From Pseudomonas brassicacearum subsp. neoaurantiaca (lineage in GTDB: Bacteria; Pseudomonadota; Gammaproteobacteria; Pseudomonadales; Pseudomonadaceae): a stretch of 64,000 nucleotides of DNA. The notes beneath the pieces were generated by a model. That model saw only the letters and a list, made by a program, of their open reading frames with translations, ran no database searches and was not told where the DNA came from. Position numbers and translations under genes: made by a program. This document shows, one piece after another, positions 1 through 8,066 of the stretch. The number at the start of each line of letters is the position of its first letter. Position 1 is the first letter of the stretch. Location: positions 62,001-126,000 of the forward strand of contig NZ_VDLV01000001.1 in the NCBI RefSeq assembly GCF_013608025.1. Direction: 5' to 3'.

Positions 1-646
1 GAACATCGGGGTGGCGCACCAACGCATCGCCCGCTGTGGCGCCGTAGCCCTGGATGACATTCAACACGCCATTGGGGATGCCGGCTTCGACGGCCAGGCG
101 CCCCAGCTCGTTGGCAGTCAGTGGCGACAGCTCGGACATCTTCAGAACGGCGGTATTGCCCAGGGCCAGGCACGGCGCGGTCTTCCAGGTCGCAGTCATG
201 AACGGCACGTTCCACGGCGAGACCAGTGCGCAGACACCCACGGGTTGGTACAGCGTGTAATTGAGCATCTGGTCATCGACCGGATAGCTGTGCCCATCCA
301 TGCGCGTGCAGACTTCGGCGAAGAAATCGAAGTTGTGCGAGGCGCGTGGAATCAATACGTTTTTGGTCTGGTGGATCGGCAGGCCAGTGTCGAGGGTTTC
401 CAGTTCGGCCAGGCGCGGCACGTTCTGTTCGATCAGCTCACCGAGCTTGCGCATCAAGCGTGCACGTTCTTTCGCCGGTGTGCCGGCCCACTTCGGAAAG
501 GCCTCCTTGGCCGCCGCCACGGCTTGCGCCACTTCTTCTGCACCACCGCTGGCGACTTCGCCGATCGCCTCACCGGTGGCCGGGTTGTAGTTGACGAACA
601 CGTCTTTGCTTTCGACCTCACGGCCGTTGATCCAGTGTTTGATCAT
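1..646 (-). CDS. hpaE: 5-carboxymethyl-2-hydroxymuconate semialdehyde dehydrogenase, partial
   Basis: NAD-dependent aldehyde dehydrogenase of the homoprotocatechuate meta-cleavage pathway; it oxidises the ring-opened semialdehyde made by HpaD. The N-terminal 215 or so residues are visible (starting MIKHWINGREVESKDV), and the gene runs off the left edge. It contains the family segment NYTLYQPVGVCALVSPWNVP, followed by TAVLKMSELSPLTA; the catalytic Cys and Glu lie outside the window. It starts 5 bp downstream of the hpaG2 stop, so it is the third gene of a tight minus-strand operon hpaG1-hpaG2-hpaE. The identity as HpaE rather than a generic ALDH rests on both the sequence and these neighbours. 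Confidence 0.9.
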   Translation of the reverse strand, partial: MIKHWINGREVESKDVFVNYNPATGEAIGEVASGGAEEVAQAVAAAKEAFPKWAGTPAKERARLMRKLGELIEQNVPRLAELETLDTGLPIHQTKNVLIPRASHNFDFFAEVCTRMDGHSYPVDDQMLNYTLYQPVGVCALVSPWNVPFMTATWKTAPCLALGNTAVLKMSELSPLTANELGRLAVEAGIPNGVLNVIQGYGATAGDALVRHPDV

Positions 647-651
647 GCTGC

Positions 652-1422
652 TCAAGCCTCTTTACGGGCGCTGAAAAACGCCGCTTCGCTGACAATTCGA
701 TTGACCAGGCGACCCACGCCTTCGACTTCCACCACCACTTCATCACCGGGCACGACATCGGCCAGTCCTTCGGGCGTGCCGGTGGCGATCATGTCGCCGG
801 GCTGCAACGTCATGAAGCTGGACAGGTATTCGATCAGGTAGGGGATGTCGAAAATCATGTCCTTGGTGCTGCCTTCCTGGCGCAGTTCACCGTTGATCCA
901 GGTGCGCAGTGTCAGGTTGCTGGGGTCCGGCACATCGGCCACGTCGACGATCCATGGGCCGACCGGCGTGGTGGCGTCGCGGTTTTTCACCCGCAGATTT
1001 GGGCGGTAGTAGTTTTCCAGGTAGTCACGAATGGCGTAGTCGTTGCACACCGTGTAGCCGGCGAGGTAATCCAAGGCGTCTTCGCGCTTGACGTTGCGTG
1101 CCGGCTTGCCGATGACGGCCACCAGTTCGCACTCGTAGTGCATGTAGGCGACGTTATCCGGGCGCCAGGTCACCTGGTTATGGCCGGTGTAGGTCCCCGG
1201 GGATTTGATGAAGGCCAGCGGCTCGGTCGGTGGCTTGAACGCCAGTTCAGCGGCGTGGTCGGCGTAGTTCAGGCCCAAGGCGAACATACTGCCGATGGCT
1301 GGTGGCAGCCATTGCACCTGATCCTCGGCCAGCAGTCGGCCATCGGCCAGGCGTACAGCGTTGTTGTCTTCGACATGGGCGAGGTGGACTTCGCCTTCAA
1401 ACTGGATACGGGCGTGTTTCAT
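652..1422 (-). CDS. hpaG2: HpaG2: 2-hydroxyhepta-2,4-diene-1,7-dioate isomerase/decarboxylase, C-terminal-type unit
   Basis: Fumarylacetoacetate-hydrolase-fold enzyme that decarboxylates and isomerises the tricarboxylic intermediate of homoprotocatechuate breakdown. The 256-residue protein carries the FAH signatures FALGLNYADHAAE, the metal-binding region HYECELVAVIGK, and PGDMIATGTPEGLADV near the C-terminus. In Escherichia coli the two halves are fused in one HpaG protein; here they are two genes, and this one corresponds to the C-terminal half. It begins 11 bp after the hpaG1 stop. An AGGAG-like site precedes ATG at 1422. Confidence 0.9.
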   Translation of the reverse strand: MKHARIQFEGEVHLAHVEDNNAVRLADGRLLAEDQVQWLPPAIGSMFALGLNYADHAAELAFKPPTEPLAFIKSPGTYTGHNQVTWRPDNVAYMHYECELVAVIGKPARNVKREDALDYLAGYTVCNDYAIRDYLENYYRPNLRVKNRDATTPVGPWIVDVADVPDPSNLTLRTWINGELRQEGSTKDMIFDIPYLIEYLSSFMTLQPGDMIATGTPEGLADVVPGDEVVVEVEGVGRLVNRIVSEAAFFSARKEA

Positions 1423-1433
1423 GGAGGCTCCTG

Positions 1434-2093
1434 TTACTCGGCCACGACGTGGTTGGCGAGGCGGCCCAGACCGCTGATTTCAACTTCCAGCATGTCGCCC
1501 GGCTGCACATCGACGCGACCTTCCGGGGTGCCGGTGATCAGTACATCGCCGGCATGCAGCGTCATGAATTCGCTGATCTCAGCGATCAGCAACGGAATGG
1601 TGCGCACGAAGTTGGCGGTAGTGTTCTGCTGGCGAATCTGGCCGTTGACGTACAGCGTGATCGCCAGGCTGTGCGGATCCTTGAGCTGTGCCGTGGGGAT
1701 CAGCTCGGGCCCGATGGCACAGAAACCATCACGGCATTTGGCTTTGACGGCAGGGCGGTAGTAGCTGTCTTCCGGCAGGCTGAATTCGTTGACGATGGTG
1801 TAGCCGGCCACGTAATCGAGTGCTTCGGCCGCGCTCACACGGCTGGCACTTTTCCCCATCACCACACCCAAGGCCGGCCCCGCTTGCAAGCGTTCGCCCT
1901 GGCCCGGATGCACCACGTCGGCGCCGTGCTGATTGCGCGTGTTGGGCGTCTTGATGAACAGCACCGGTTTGACGGGCGGTTTCTGATACGGCGGCTGTTC
2001 GAATTCGGCGAGGCGCTGCTTCAACAAACCCTGGAAGTTCAACGCGACCCCGAAAAGGGTGCCGGTCGCAACGTCATGCAAGGCACGGCTCAT
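1434..2093 (-). CDS. hpaG1: HpaG1: 5-carboxymethyl-2-oxo-hex-3-ene-1,7-dioate decarboxylase unit
   Basis: First gene of the hpa operon, the partner half of HpaG. The 219-residue FAH-fold protein reads MSRALHDVATGTLFGVALNF at its start and contains KPPVKPVLFIKTPNTR and HAGDVLITGTPEGRVDVQPG. A GTG 21 bp upstream is also in frame, but the ATG at 2093 sits 7 nt after AGGAG and is preferred. The gene is read from the promoter/operator at 2133-2176, divergently from hpaA. The split arrangement (G1 then G2) is usual in Pseudomonas. Confidence 0.9.
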   Translation of the reverse strand: MSRALHDVATGTLFGVALNFQGLLKQRLAEFEQPPYQKPPVKPVLFIKTPNTRNQHGADVVHPGQGERLQAGPALGVVMGKSASRVSAAEALDYVAGYTIVNEFSLPEDSYYRPAVKAKCRDGFCAIGPELIPTAQLKDPHSLAITLYVNGQIRQQNTTANFVRTIPLLIAEISEFMTLHAGDVLITGTPEGRVDVQPGDMLEVEISGLGRLANHVVAE

Positions 2094-2132
2094 GCTTTCT
2101 CCTGGCAGAGCCATGGGGCGGCTCCGGATTTC

Positions 2133-2176
2133 GTTAATGTGTTAACAGTTATAATTAAGATGTTAACTATCGTCAA
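2133..2176 (-). promoter_or_regulatory. hpaG1 sigma-70 promoter with overlapping GTTAAC operator repeats
   Basis: On the minus strand TTGACG (2176-2171), a 17-bp spacer and TATAAC (2153-2148) form a near-consensus sigma-70 promoter for the hpa operon. The palindrome GTTAAC occurs in the spacer (2162-2167) and just past the -10 (2141-2146), 21 bp apart, i.e. two helical turns on the same face; a third related half (GTTAAT) lies at 2133. This is where a MarR-type repressor would block polymerase, and hpaR is encoded nearby. Assignment to HpaR is inference. Confidence 0.7.
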
Positions 2177-2266
2177 GCGTGGCACACTTTCATCGCAGTG
2201 GTTGCGCTGAGCGATCCGGTGCAGGATGAGCACCACGGCAATCAAAATAAAAACGAGTAGCGCGCG

Positions 2267-3172
2267 ATGACTGACCGTCAACCCATTCCGAACATCAACA
2301 TTGGCCAGGTGTACGACCAGCGCTACAGCGACGCGCAGGTGCATTACGACCGGTTGGCAAACCTCGCAGGCTTTTTCGGGCGCAACATGCCGGTTCATCG
2401 GCATGACCGGTTTTTCCAGGTGCACTACGTGAAAAGCGGTACGGTGCGCGTGTACCTGGATGACCAGCAATACGTCGAATCCGGCCCGATGTTCTTTCTC
2501 ACGCCGCCCACCGTGCCGCACGCCTTTGTGACCGAGGCCGACAGTGACGGCCATGTGTTGACGGTGCGCCAACAGTTGGTCTGGCAACTGATCGATACCG
2601 ACCCCAGCCTCGCGCCAGCCGGCGCGCAATTGCCGGCAGCGTGCGTCGCGCTGGCGAACTTGGGGCCACACAATGCGGACGAGATCCGCCGGCTTGATTT
2701 CCTGTTCGATGAGTTGAGCGAAGAGGTGGGCGCCCAGCACCCAGGGCACAGTGCCGCCTTGGACAGCTTGACGCGCTTGATCATGATCAGCCTGTTGCGG
2801 CTGTGTTCCCACTCGTTGAAAGCCACGCCTGCGCGACACGAAGATTTGAAAATCTTCCACCGCTTCAACGAGCTGATTGAAGCGCACTACTTGCAGCACT
2901 GGCCTTTGTCGCAATATGCGCAAGGCATCGGCGTAACAGAGGCGCGGCTTAACGACGTGTGCCGACGCATTGCCGACCTGCCGTCCAAACGCCTGGTTTT
3001 GGAACGCCTGATGCAAGAGGCCAAGCGACTGCTGCTGTTCACCGGCAGCTCCGCCAATGAAATCTGCTACCAGCTCGGGTTCAAGGACCCGGCCTATTTC
3101 AGCCGTTTTTTCCAGCGTTACGCGCAGCTCACTCCGGGGGAATATCGCCAGCGGCAACTGGAATTGCGTTGA
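2267..3172 (+). CDS. hpaA: HpaA, AraC-family activator of 4-hydroxyphenylacetate catabolism
   Basis: 301-residue regulator with an N-terminal cupin-like effector domain (MPVHRHDRFFQVHYVKSGTV, then GPMFFLTPPTVPHAF) and a C-terminal AraC-type double HTH over about residues 200-300 (LSQYAQGIGVTEARLND, then SANEICYQLGFKDPAYFSRF). HpaA proteins respond to 4-hydroxyphenylacetate and activate the hydroxylase genes. It is divergent from hpaG1 and followed by hpaR, the arrangement expected of hpa loci. No strong Shine-Dalgarno is visible before the ATG. Confidence 0.88.
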   Translation: MTDRQPIPNINIGQVYDQRYSDAQVHYDRLANLAGFFGRNMPVHRHDRFFQVHYVKSGTVRVYLDDQQYVESGPMFFLTPPTVPHAFVTEADSDGHVLTVRQQLVWQLIDTDPSLAPAGAQLPAACVALANLGPHNADEIRRLDFLFDELSEEVGAQHPGHSAALDSLTRLIMISLLRLCSHSLKATPARHEDLKIFHRFNELIEAHYLQHWPLSQYAQGIGVTEARLNDVCRRIADLPSKRLVLERLMQEAKRLLLFTGSSANEICYQLGFKDPAYFSRFFQRYAQLTPGEYRQRQLELR

Positions 3173-3344
3173 GCCAGGCATTGATATGTTTCGCCTTGGT
3201 CTTGTTGATCTTGTTCGGATCAGCATGACGACTGCGACGGTGCGACAGAATGGCTTTTAGGCGGAACCGCTTGTACTTTTCATAGGCTTGCGTGCGCTGA
3301 ATGCCGACACTAAGCTGCCGACTCGCCCATCCAAATGGTGCCGT
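3173..3344. other. Unexplained spacer between hpaA and hpaR, possible decayed coding remnant
   Basis: On the minus strand this spacer reads as an uninterrupted, Lys/Arg-rich peptide (QAYEKYKRFRLKAILSHRR, continuing HADPNKINKTKAKHIN) with no credible start of its own. The composition looks like the end of a nucleic-acid-binding or mobile-element protein rather than a shadow of hpaA. I do not recognise it. It may be the remains of an inserted gene. Confidence 0.25.
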
Positions 3345-3767
3345 ATGGCCAATCCCAGACCTTCGCTGACCCTGACCCTTCTGCAAGCCCGTGAAGCAGC
3401 AATGGCTTTCTTTCGCCCCGCCCTGAACAAGCACGACCTGACCGAGCAGCAGTGGCGGGTCATCCGGATACTGCGCCAGCAAGGCGAGCTGGAAAGCCAT
3501 CAACTGGCCCAGCAGGCGTGCATTCTCAAACCGAGCATGACCGGGGTTTTGAGCCGCCTGGAGCGGGACGGCCTGGTGCGCCGGCAAAAGTCCAGCCAGG
3601 ATCAGCGACGGGTTTTCGTGTCCCTGACGGAGCAAGGCGAACAGTGCTTCGTCTCGATGAGCGAGGGCATGGAAAGTAATTACCTGCGAATCGAGGAGCA
3701 GTTTGGCGCGGAAAAAATGGAGCAGTTGCTGGCTTTGCTCAATGAGCTGAAAAATATCAAGCCGTGA
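3345..3767 (+). CDS. hpaR: HpaR, MarR-family repressor of the homoprotocatechuate operon
   Basis: About 140-residue winged-helix regulator beginning MANPRPSLTLTLLQAREAAM. The body (LTEQQWRVIRILRQQGELES, KPSMTGVLSRLERDGLVRRQ, QDQRRVFVSLTEQG) is the MarR winged helix with its recognition helix and wing. HpaR represses the meta-cleavage operon and is relieved by hydroxyphenylacetates. An in-frame TTG at 3288 would add 19 poorly conserved residues; the ATG at 3345 was chosen because HpaR proteins start there, although no good ribosome site precedes either. Confidence 0.85.
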   Translation: MANPRPSLTLTLLQAREAAMAFFRPALNKHDLTEQQWRVIRILRQQGELESHQLAQQACILKPSMTGVLSRLERDGLVRRQKSSQDQRRVFVSLTEQGEQCFVSMSEGMESNYLRIEEQFGAEKMEQLLALLNELKNIKP

Positions 3768-3930
3768 TTTATCGAAATCCAACAGGCGCGTTGCCTCTTA
3801 GCACCAATACCTAAAGCCATCGCCTCCGCCGCCGATACCCCCGATCATGAATCCGCGAACCGCGTCCGCATCAGTATTGACTGAGCCGAAATGCGATGTT
3901 TTGCTTGCCGACCGCGTCAATTAAGGAAAA

Positions 3931-5628
3931 GTGACAGTGATCATAGGTATCGATCTGGGCACCACCAACAGCCTCGTGGCGGCCTGGGACGGCGAACATG
4001 CCCGGCTATTGCCCAATGCCCTTGGCAATCTTCTTACCCCGAGCGTCGTTGGCCTCGACGACGATGGCCAGTTGATCGCCGGCGATATCGCTCGGGAAAG
4101 GCTGCACACCCATCCGCACCTCACCGCTTCATTGTTCAAGCGCTACATGGGCAGTGCCCGTGAAACGTTGCTGGGCGGGCGGGCCTACCGCGCCGAGGAG
4201 CTTTCGGCGATGCTGCTGCGCAGTCTGAAGGCTGACGCCGAGCGTGCCTTGGGCGTGCCTGTGCTCGAAGCGGTGATCAGCGTGCCGGCGTATTTCAGCG
4301 ACGCCCAGCGCAAGGCCACGCGTATTGCGGGAGAACTGGCGGGCCTGAAGGTCGAAAAACTGATCAACGAACCCACCGCCGCAGCGTTGGCCTACGGGCT
4401 ACAACAGCGGGATGAGGCCACTTTCCTGGTGTTCGACCTGGGTGGCGGCACCTTCGACGTTTCCATCCTGGAGCTGTTTGAAGGGGTCATGGAAGTGCGC
4501 GCCAGTGCCGGCGACAACTTCCTCGGTGGCGAAGATTTCGATGATCGACTCGTCGAGCACTTCATCGCCAGTATCGGTGCCGCCGACCTCCCTGATACTT
4601 CACAGCCTGGCATGGCGCAGCGATTGCGGCGCGAGGCGCAGCGTGTTCGCCATGCCTTGGGCCAGGCGCCGGTTGCGCGCTTTGTGCTGCGCGAGCAGAC
4701 ACGTGAGTGGAGTCTGGAGGTGACCCAGAGCGATCTGGCGAACATCGCCCAGCCGTTAATGGATCGCCTGCGTGCGCCGATCGAACGCGCGCTGCGTGAT
4801 GCCCGGATCAAAGTCGCGGACCTGGACGAAATATTGTTGGTAGGCGGCACCACGCGCATGCCGCTGGTGCGCAAGTTGGTGGCGACGCTGTTTGGGCGGA
4901 TCCCGGCGATGCAGCTCAATCCGGACGAAGTCGTGGCGCAGGGCGCGGCTATCCAGGCGGCACTGAAAGCACGCCATGCTTCGCTGGAAGAAGTGGTGCT
5001 GACCGATGTCTGCCCCTACACGCTGGGCATCGAAACCTCGGTACAGCTGGGCAACCAATACCAAAGCGGTCACTACTTGCCCATCATCGAGCGCAACACG
5101 GTGGTGCCGGTGAGTCGCTCCCGTAACGTGTCGACCCTCAGCGACAACCAGAAAGTGGTCAGGCTGGGTATCTACCAGGGCGAAAGTCGCTTGGTGGCCA
5201 ACAATATTTTTCTCGGTGAGCTGGAAATCCCGGTGCCGCCGCGCAAGGCCGGGGAGATCACCCTGGACGTGCGCTTCACTTACGATAACAACGGCCTGCT
5301 CGAAGCCCAGGTGCATCTGCCGATCAATGGCGAAACTCGTCGGCTGGTCATCGAGAACAACCCTGGCGTGCTGGCCCCGGAAGACATCGCCCGACGGCTG
5401 GCCGCCCTTGAAGCATTGAAAGTGCATCCGCGGGACCAGCAGGTCAATACGTTGCTGCTGGCTCGGCTGGACCGCCTGTATCAGGAAAGCCTTGGCGACG
5501 GACGAGATCATATTGCCGCGCTGGCAAACCACTTCCAGCAAATGCTCGACACCCAGGATGAACACCGGATCCGCGAAGCCCGTGGCGATATCAGCCAGCG
5601 CCTTGCCCACTTCGAGATGGAGAGGTAA
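3931..5628 (+). CDS. hscC: HscC-type Hsp70 chaperone
   Basis: 565-residue Hsp70. The ATPase domain has the phosphate-1 loop IGIDLGTTNS (residues 5-14), INEPTAAALAYG, phosphate-2 VFDLGGGTFDVSIL (about 166-180) and the adenosine motif VGGTTRMPLVRK (about 304-315). The substrate-binding beta domain follows, with a shortened lid; the length is below DnaK (about 638) and there is no C-terminal EEVD-like tail. This fits the HscC/Hsc62 subfamily, a specialised chaperone with little general folding role. The start is GTG at 3931 after TAAGGAAAA. The J-like protein gene starts 3 bp after the stop, indicating a dedicated pair. Confidence 0.87.
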   Translation: MTVIIGIDLGTTNSLVAAWDGEHARLLPNALGNLLTPSVVGLDDDGQLIAGDIARERLHTHPHLTASLFKRYMGSARETLLGGRAYRAEELSAMLLRSLKADAERALGVPVLEAVISVPAYFSDAQRKATRIAGELAGLKVEKLINEPTAAALAYGLQQRDEATFLVFDLGGGTFDVSILELFEGVMEVRASAGDNFLGGEDFDDRLVEHFIASIGAADLPDTSQPGMAQRLRREAQRVRHALGQAPVARFVLREQTREWSLEVTQSDLANIAQPLMDRLRAPIERALRDARIKVADLDEILLVGGTTRMPLVRKLVATLFGRIPAMQLNPDEVVAQGAAIQAALKARHASLEEVVLTDVCPYTLGIETSVQLGNQYQSGHYLPIIERNTVVPVSRSRNVSTLSDNQKVVRLGIYQGESRLVANNIFLGELEIPVPPRKAGEITLDVRFTYDNNGLLEAQVHLPINGETRRLVIENNPGVLAPEDIARRLAALEALKVHPRDQQVNTLLLARLDRLYQESLGDGRDHIAALANHFQQMLDTQDEHRIREARGDISQRLAHFEMER

Positions 5629-5631
5629 GTC

Positions 5632-7020
5632 ATGAGTCATTGGCAAATGCTGGGCCTTGCCCCGGACGCGGACGAACGCAGTATCAAGCGCGCCTATGCA
5701 CGGCTGCTCAAAGTTCATCGTCCTGACGAAAACCCTGATGAGTTCCAGCGCCTGCGCCAAGCGTACGAGGCGACGCTGGCCGAGGCACAGTGGCGCGCGC
5801 AGGCTGATGATGAGGACAGCTATGTTTCGCTAGACATCGGCGAGCCAACCCCGGACTCATCTCCCACTGTTGTGCAGGCGCCTGCGCTCGCCATTTCTTT
5901 GGACGATATCGACGCCCCAACGCCTATCAGCCCGCCGCAACCGTCCCTTGACCAGATGCAGCAATGGTTGGCCGAAGGCCGGGACCGCCAGGTCATGGAC
6001 GGGCTTCGCGTTTGGCTGGCAAGTGACTGGCTGTTGCCGTTCGAGCGCCGTCAGCAGTTCGAGCAGAGCGTTCTGGACTGGCTCGAGTCCGCGGAAGGTT
6101 GGTCGCCTGCCTTTTTCGATGGGGTGTGCAAGGTCATGGGGTGGGATGAAGCCCAGGCCACGCTGCCTTGTGAATATTGGCGCTGGGACCGCCTGATCAG
6201 ACGGTGCGAGGCGCAAGCCTTTGCCGAGTCTGTGCGGGCGGACCTTGTCAGGTTTGACACCGATAAATTCCACGGGCGGCCGGCCGCTCTGCTGCTGAAA
6301 CCCTTGGCGGACGGTGACCGCCGTGAATTGGCCGATGGCTTTGACGGCAGTGACTGGCAACGTTTTGCCCAGCTCGCTCAAACGATCGAATATCAGTATC
6401 CAGAGGTGCCCGAGCAGCTTGGATTGCAACCTGTCGACAACTGGCGGGATTGGCTACCCCCGACAAGCTATCGAGGCATCTACCTGTTTCTGTGGGTGGC
6501 GCTGTCTATGGTGCTGATCACGTCGGTGTTCACCGGTCTGATAAGAAAGGATGGGCTGAGCTCGGCGGTTGTCATGCCGGTGCTGATGATCGCAGTGAAC
6601 TGGGTCGGCATGAAGGCCTACGGAATATGGGCGCTGGTGGCCGTGGCAGCGGCCCGGTTGGACGTGCTGCTCAGTCAGTGGTTGGTCCCGCGCCGTTGGT
6701 ACCGACAGGGCGCCGGGCTGCTGTTGCTGCGCCACATCCTTCCCAGCGCAGCGCCCGCCTTCTTGGCGTACATATGGTCGGGCGGCCCTGCATGGTTGCG
6801 GTGGGGAAGCGCGGTCGCTGTGTTCCTTGGTGTCCTCTATTTCACCAACCAAGCGCTGAGCGGCGGAAAGGTTTCCATCTGGGCCCGAGCATGGCGCGCC
6901 GTTAAACTTCGGGTCGGGCGGCTGCCTTGGCACACGCTGCAACACCAAGGTCTTGTGGTCGTGATTGTCGTGCTGGTGATGGCAGCGACGGTGTACTGGC
7001 GTATGAAAGGTGTCGCTTAG
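5632..7020 (+). CDS. Membrane-anchored J-domain-like co-chaperone, DjlC/HscD type
   Basis: 462-residue partner of the upstream HscC. The N-terminal about 65 residues form a J-domain-like segment (MLGLAPDADERSIKRAYARL, then KVHRPDENPDEFQRLRQAYE). The invariant HPD loop reads HRPD, i.e. RPD at the aligned position or a one-residue insertion, a departure also known from the DjlB/DjlC group. A long soluble middle follows, then about five hydrophobic segments in the last 180 residues (GIYLFLWVALSMVLITSVF, VVMPVLMIAVNWVGM, HILPSAAPAFLAYIW, WGSAVAVFLGVLYF, VVIVVLVMAATVYW). The topology suggests it recruits HscC to the inner membrane. Confidence 0.8.
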   Translation: MSHWQMLGLAPDADERSIKRAYARLLKVHRPDENPDEFQRLRQAYEATLAEAQWRAQADDEDSYVSLDIGEPTPDSSPTVVQAPALAISLDDIDAPTPISPPQPSLDQMQQWLAEGRDRQVMDGLRVWLASDWLLPFERRQQFEQSVLDWLESAEGWSPAFFDGVCKVMGWDEAQATLPCEYWRWDRLIRRCEAQAFAESVRADLVRFDTDKFHGRPAALLLKPLADGDRRELADGFDGSDWQRFAQLAQTIEYQYPEVPEQLGLQPVDNWRDWLPPTSYRGIYLFLWVALSMVLITSVFTGLIRKDGLSSAVVMPVLMIAVNWVGMKAYGIWALVAVAAARLDVLLSQWLVPRRWYRQGAGLLLLRHILPSAAPAFLAYIWSGGPAWLRWGSAVAVFLGVLYFTNQALSGGKVSIWARAWRAVKLRVGRLPWHTLQHQGLVVVIVVLVMAATVYWRMKGVA

Positions 7021-7076
7021 GAATAGATTTTCAACGTCAGGCGCGCTGACCGAGGGGTATCGATAAAGGGGCGTTG

Positions 7077-7982
7077 ATGAGCATGAAATCAATAGAGCGA
7101 ACCTCGCCCCAAGGACTGGAGGCATACATTCGCGGCGAGCGCTTGGCGGCTTCGGATGATTTGGCCGGCCGCGACGTGTTGGTGCAGATATTCAACCGCG
7201 AGCCCCAGGAAGAAAGCTTTATCGTCCCGGCCGTCGCTGAGCCCTTGCTGGTATGGATCATGTCGGGAACCGCGGCGGTACAGGAGCGCAGCCTGGGCGG
7301 CGAGTGGCAAACCAGCGTGGTGTCCAAGGGCGATTTCTTTTTGACCACATCGGCTGAGCCCTACGAAATGCGCTGGAGCGTGTCTGGCGCAGACGCTTTT
7401 GTCGTGATGCATATCTACCTGGGCATCGCGTTGCTGGAAAAAGCCATCGAGGAGACGCTCGGCGGCCCTGGCGCTGTCCGCTTGCGTGAGGTGTCGGGTG
7501 GTCGTGATGAGGTGCTGTCCATGCTGCTGGAACAGTTCCGCGCGGAACTGACCGTTCGCCATGGCAGCAGCGCGCTCTTTCTGCAAGGCCTCGCGCAATG
7601 CCTGGCCGTTCACCTTGCCCGTGAGTACCTGGACAATTCGGCGGACGATCTCGCCCGTCGCAATGCCTTGCCCGCTTATAAATTGCGGCGCGTATTGGCG
7701 GACATGGAAGGCAATCTGCAAAAAGAGTTCAGCTTGCAGGCGTTAGCCGAAGCCGCCGACATGAGCGAATTCCACTTCAGCCGGCTGTTCAAGAAAGCGA
7801 CGGGGCATTCGCCTTCGCAGTTTTTCATCCGACTGAGAATGGCCCGTGCCCGGCAGCTCCTGTTAGAGACGGATCGCAGCATTATCGATATCGGCATGGA
7901 CGTGGGCTACAGCAGCCCAAGCCATTTTTCCCAAGTGTTCAAACGTCAAGTGGGCGTGACGCCGAGCCACTATCGCAAGTGA
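7077..7982 (+). CDS. AraC-family transcriptional regulator
   Basis: 301-residue regulator. The N-terminal cupin-like half contains EPLLVWIMSGTAAVQER and KGDFFLTTSAEPYEMRW; the C-terminal AraC DNA-binding domain shows two HTHs (FSLQALAEAADMSEFHFSRL and IIDIGMDVGYSSPSHFSQVF) ending in the typical GVTPSHYRK. The ATG at 7077 is preferred over an overlapping TTG at 7074. The target is not evident. The neighbouring SDR gene at 8067-8828 is convergent, so linkage to it is only possible, not shown. Confidence 0.85.
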   Translation: MSMKSIERTSPQGLEAYIRGERLAASDDLAGRDVLVQIFNREPQEESFIVPAVAEPLLVWIMSGTAAVQERSLGGEWQTSVVSKGDFFLTTSAEPYEMRWSVSGADAFVVMHIYLGIALLEKAIEETLGGPGAVRLREVSGGRDEVLSMLLEQFRAELTVRHGSSALFLQGLAQCLAVHLAREYLDNSADDLARRNALPAYKLRRVLADMEGNLQKEFSLQALAEAADMSEFHFSRLFKKATGHSPSQFFIRLRMARARQLLLETDRSIIDIGMDVGYSSPSHFSQVFKRQVGVTPSHYRK

Positions 7983-8018
7983 ACCCGTTCCCGATGAGCT
8001 GGTAATCGCGGATTCCAT

Positions 8019-8051
8019 AAAAAGCGCGGTGCAGGCAACGCCGCACCGCGC
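8019..8051 (-). terminator. Rho-independent terminator of the SDR gene
   Basis: A nine-base-pair GC stem (GCGCGGTGC at 8024-8032 with GCACCGCGC at 8043-8051) has a 10-nt loop; on the minus strand it is followed by TTTTT (8023-8019). It lies directly downstream of the SDR stop and also close to the convergent AraC stop. Confidence 0.8.
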
Positions 8052-8066
8052 GGATCGAGACAATCA

